A stretch of DNA of 6,729 nt from JANWHF01 sp036276235. Its GTDB lineage: Bacteria > Planctomycetota > Phycisphaerae > Tepidisphaerales > Tepidisphaeraceae. Positions within the stretch are counted from its first letter, which is position 1. Every line of letters starts with the position of its first letter. The notes under the pieces were generated by a model. That model saw only the letters and a program-made list of their open reading frames with translations. It searched no databases and was not told where the DNA came from. The position numbers and the translations under genes are program-made. The stretch spans positions 1-6,729 of the forward strand of contig DATBDZ010000175.1 in the NCBI GenBank assembly GCA_036276235.1, in the 5' to 3' direction. Positions 5,936 through 6,729 of this stretch are shown piece after piece.

Positions 5936-6613
5936 ATGATCGAACTGAACGCCGACGAGGCTCGTGTGCTGGGGGTGTTGATTGAGAAGGCGATGACCAC
6001 GCCGGATCAGTATCCGCTGTCGCTGAATGCCGTCGTCAATGGGGCGAATCAGAAGAACAATCGCGATCCGGTGTTGACGATGGAGGAGGGTCAGGCGTTT
6101 GCCGCGCTGGAAGGATTGCGCGGTCAGGGGCTGGTGATTCGCAGCGATATGGTCGGCAGCCGCGTGAATAAGTACAAGCACGCCGCCGGCGAAGCGCTTC
6201 ATGCGCGGCCGGGAGAGCTGGCGATCCTCGCCGAGTTGATGCTCCGCGGCCCGCAAACGCTCGGCGAGCTGCGCGGGCGCGCCTCGCGCATGCATCCGTT
6301 TGAAACGCTCGACGATGCCAAGAATATGCTGACGGCGCTGGCCACGCGCGAACAGGCGATGGTGAAGGAACTGCCGCCGGCACCGGGGAGCCGGGCGGAA
6401 AGATATATGCAGCTTCTGGCGCCGGATGCGCATCCGATTTCTGTGACTGAGCAGAGTGCCGGGGGATCGGGTGTTGCGCCGGCTTATGTCGCGCCAACTC
6501 CGCTCGCGTCGCGCGTGACTGCACTCGAAGCGGAGGTCTCACTGTTGCGCGAGACGATTCGGAAATTGGCGCAATCGCTTGGGGAAGCGGATCCATTTCC
6601 TCCGGCGCAATGA
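5936..6613 (+). CDS. yceH: YceH family protein (DUF480)
   Basis: This 225-residue protein matches the DUF480/YceH family of tandem winged-helix proteins, whose role is still poorly defined. Visible signatures are LNADEARVLGVLIEKAMTTP (4-23), DQYPLSLNAVVNGANQKNNR (24-43), DPVL (44-47), SRVNKYKH (75-82), a second winged helix beginning ELAILAELMLRGPQTLGELR (94-113), SRMHPF (117-122) and an RAERYMQLL segment (153-161). The C-terminal part has an Ala/Pro-rich linker (about 179-190) and then a short coiled coil, SRVTALEAEVSLLRETIRKL (192-211). The frame is open as far back as 5561, but the ATG at 5936 is where family similarity begins and gives a typical family length. The upstream part is translated repeat. 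No Shine-Dalgarno sequence is apparent. It is transcribed divergently from argJ and followed by an inverted repeat 13 bases after its stop. Confidence 0.93.
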   Translation: MIELNADEARVLGVLIEKAMTTPDQYPLSLNAVVNGANQKNNRDPVLTMEEGQAFAALEGLRGQGLVIRSDMVGSRVNKYKHAAGEALHARPGELAILAELMLRGPQTLGELRGRASRMHPFETLDDAKNMLTALATREQAMVKELPPAPGSRAERYMQLLAPDAHPISVTEQSAGGSGVAPAYVAPTPLASRVTALEAEVSLLRETIRKLAQSLGEADPFPPAQ

Positions 6614-6625
6614 TCGCGCGCGGAG

Positions 6626-6729
6626 AGGTGGACCTTCGGTCCGACCGCGACGCGGTTGACCGCAATAACTGACTGGATTTCCAGAACGTGCAGAAATCCC
6701 CGGGTAGCGGTCGGACCGAAGGTCCACCT
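6626..6729. repeat. Inverted repeat with 23-bp perfect arms, reaching the window end
   Basis: The left arm 6626-6648 (starting AGGTGGACCTTCGGTCC) and the right arm 6707-6729 are exact reverse complements over 23 bases, with a 58-base spacer. Each arm contains a smaller hairpin (GGACC TTC GGTCC). The spacer contains further short inverted repeats: GCGGT TG ACCGC at 6652-6663, and GGATTTC (6675-6681) paired with GAAATCC (6693-6699). The element starts 13 bases after the yceH stop, so it could act as its transcription terminator or be a small MITE-like element. The right arm ends at the window edge, so the element may continue and target-site duplication cannot be checked. Confidence 0.88.

Overview
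The window looks like chromosomal DNA from a GC-rich, planctomycete-like bacterium, possibly Phycisphaerae/Tepidisphaerales. This is an inference from three things: secreted carbohydrate esterases, a Thr-Thr-Arg-Pro-type linker after a signal peptide, and abundant palindromic intergenic repeats whose chance translations (LTLPSPLSTGER-like and HAEVLRSIW-like peptides) are familiar from such genomes. No rRNA, tRNA, CRISPR array or intact mobile element was seen.

Layout. Positions 1-5510 are read on the minus strand. In transcription order they hold argJ (5510-4275), an inverted pair of GC-rich palindromic repeats (4085-4207), a PilT-family type IV pilus ATPase (about 3995-2889), a secreted CE15 glucuronoyl-esterase-like protein (2874-1507), a DUF433 antitoxin-like gene (1469-1140), a truncated DUF5615 PIN-like toxin gene (1132-1010), the C-terminal remnant of an XRE-type HTH antitoxin (about 1025-810), and a secreted alpha/beta hydrolase (781 to beyond the window start). 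The gaps from the pilT stop to the hydrolase start are 14, 37, 7 and 28 bases, with one gene remnant running into the next at 1010-1025, so co-transcription is plausible. Positions 5511-5935 are a non-coding divergent region with a 30-bp perfect hairpin. On the plus strand, yceH (DUF480) runs 5936-6613 and is followed by a third, unrelated inverted repeat that reaches the window end.

How the genes relate. ArgJ is an arginine biosynthesis enzyme. The CE15 protein and the second exported hydrolase could both act on ester bonds in plant cell-wall material; this is a contextual guess. The small genes between them are remnants of toxin-antitoxin modules. The most notable event is an out-of-frame junction near 1010-1025 that joins the 5' part of a DUF5615 toxin gene to the 3' part of an XRE antitoxin gene, as expected from a deletion between two neighbouring toxin-antitoxin modules. 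I see no convincing new multi-gene system. The points worth following up are the toxin-antitoxin deletion scar, the repeat-derived false N-termini of pilT and yceH, an Ala/Pro/Arg-rich insertion in the CE15 enzyme, and an insertion just before the ArgJ self-cleavage site.
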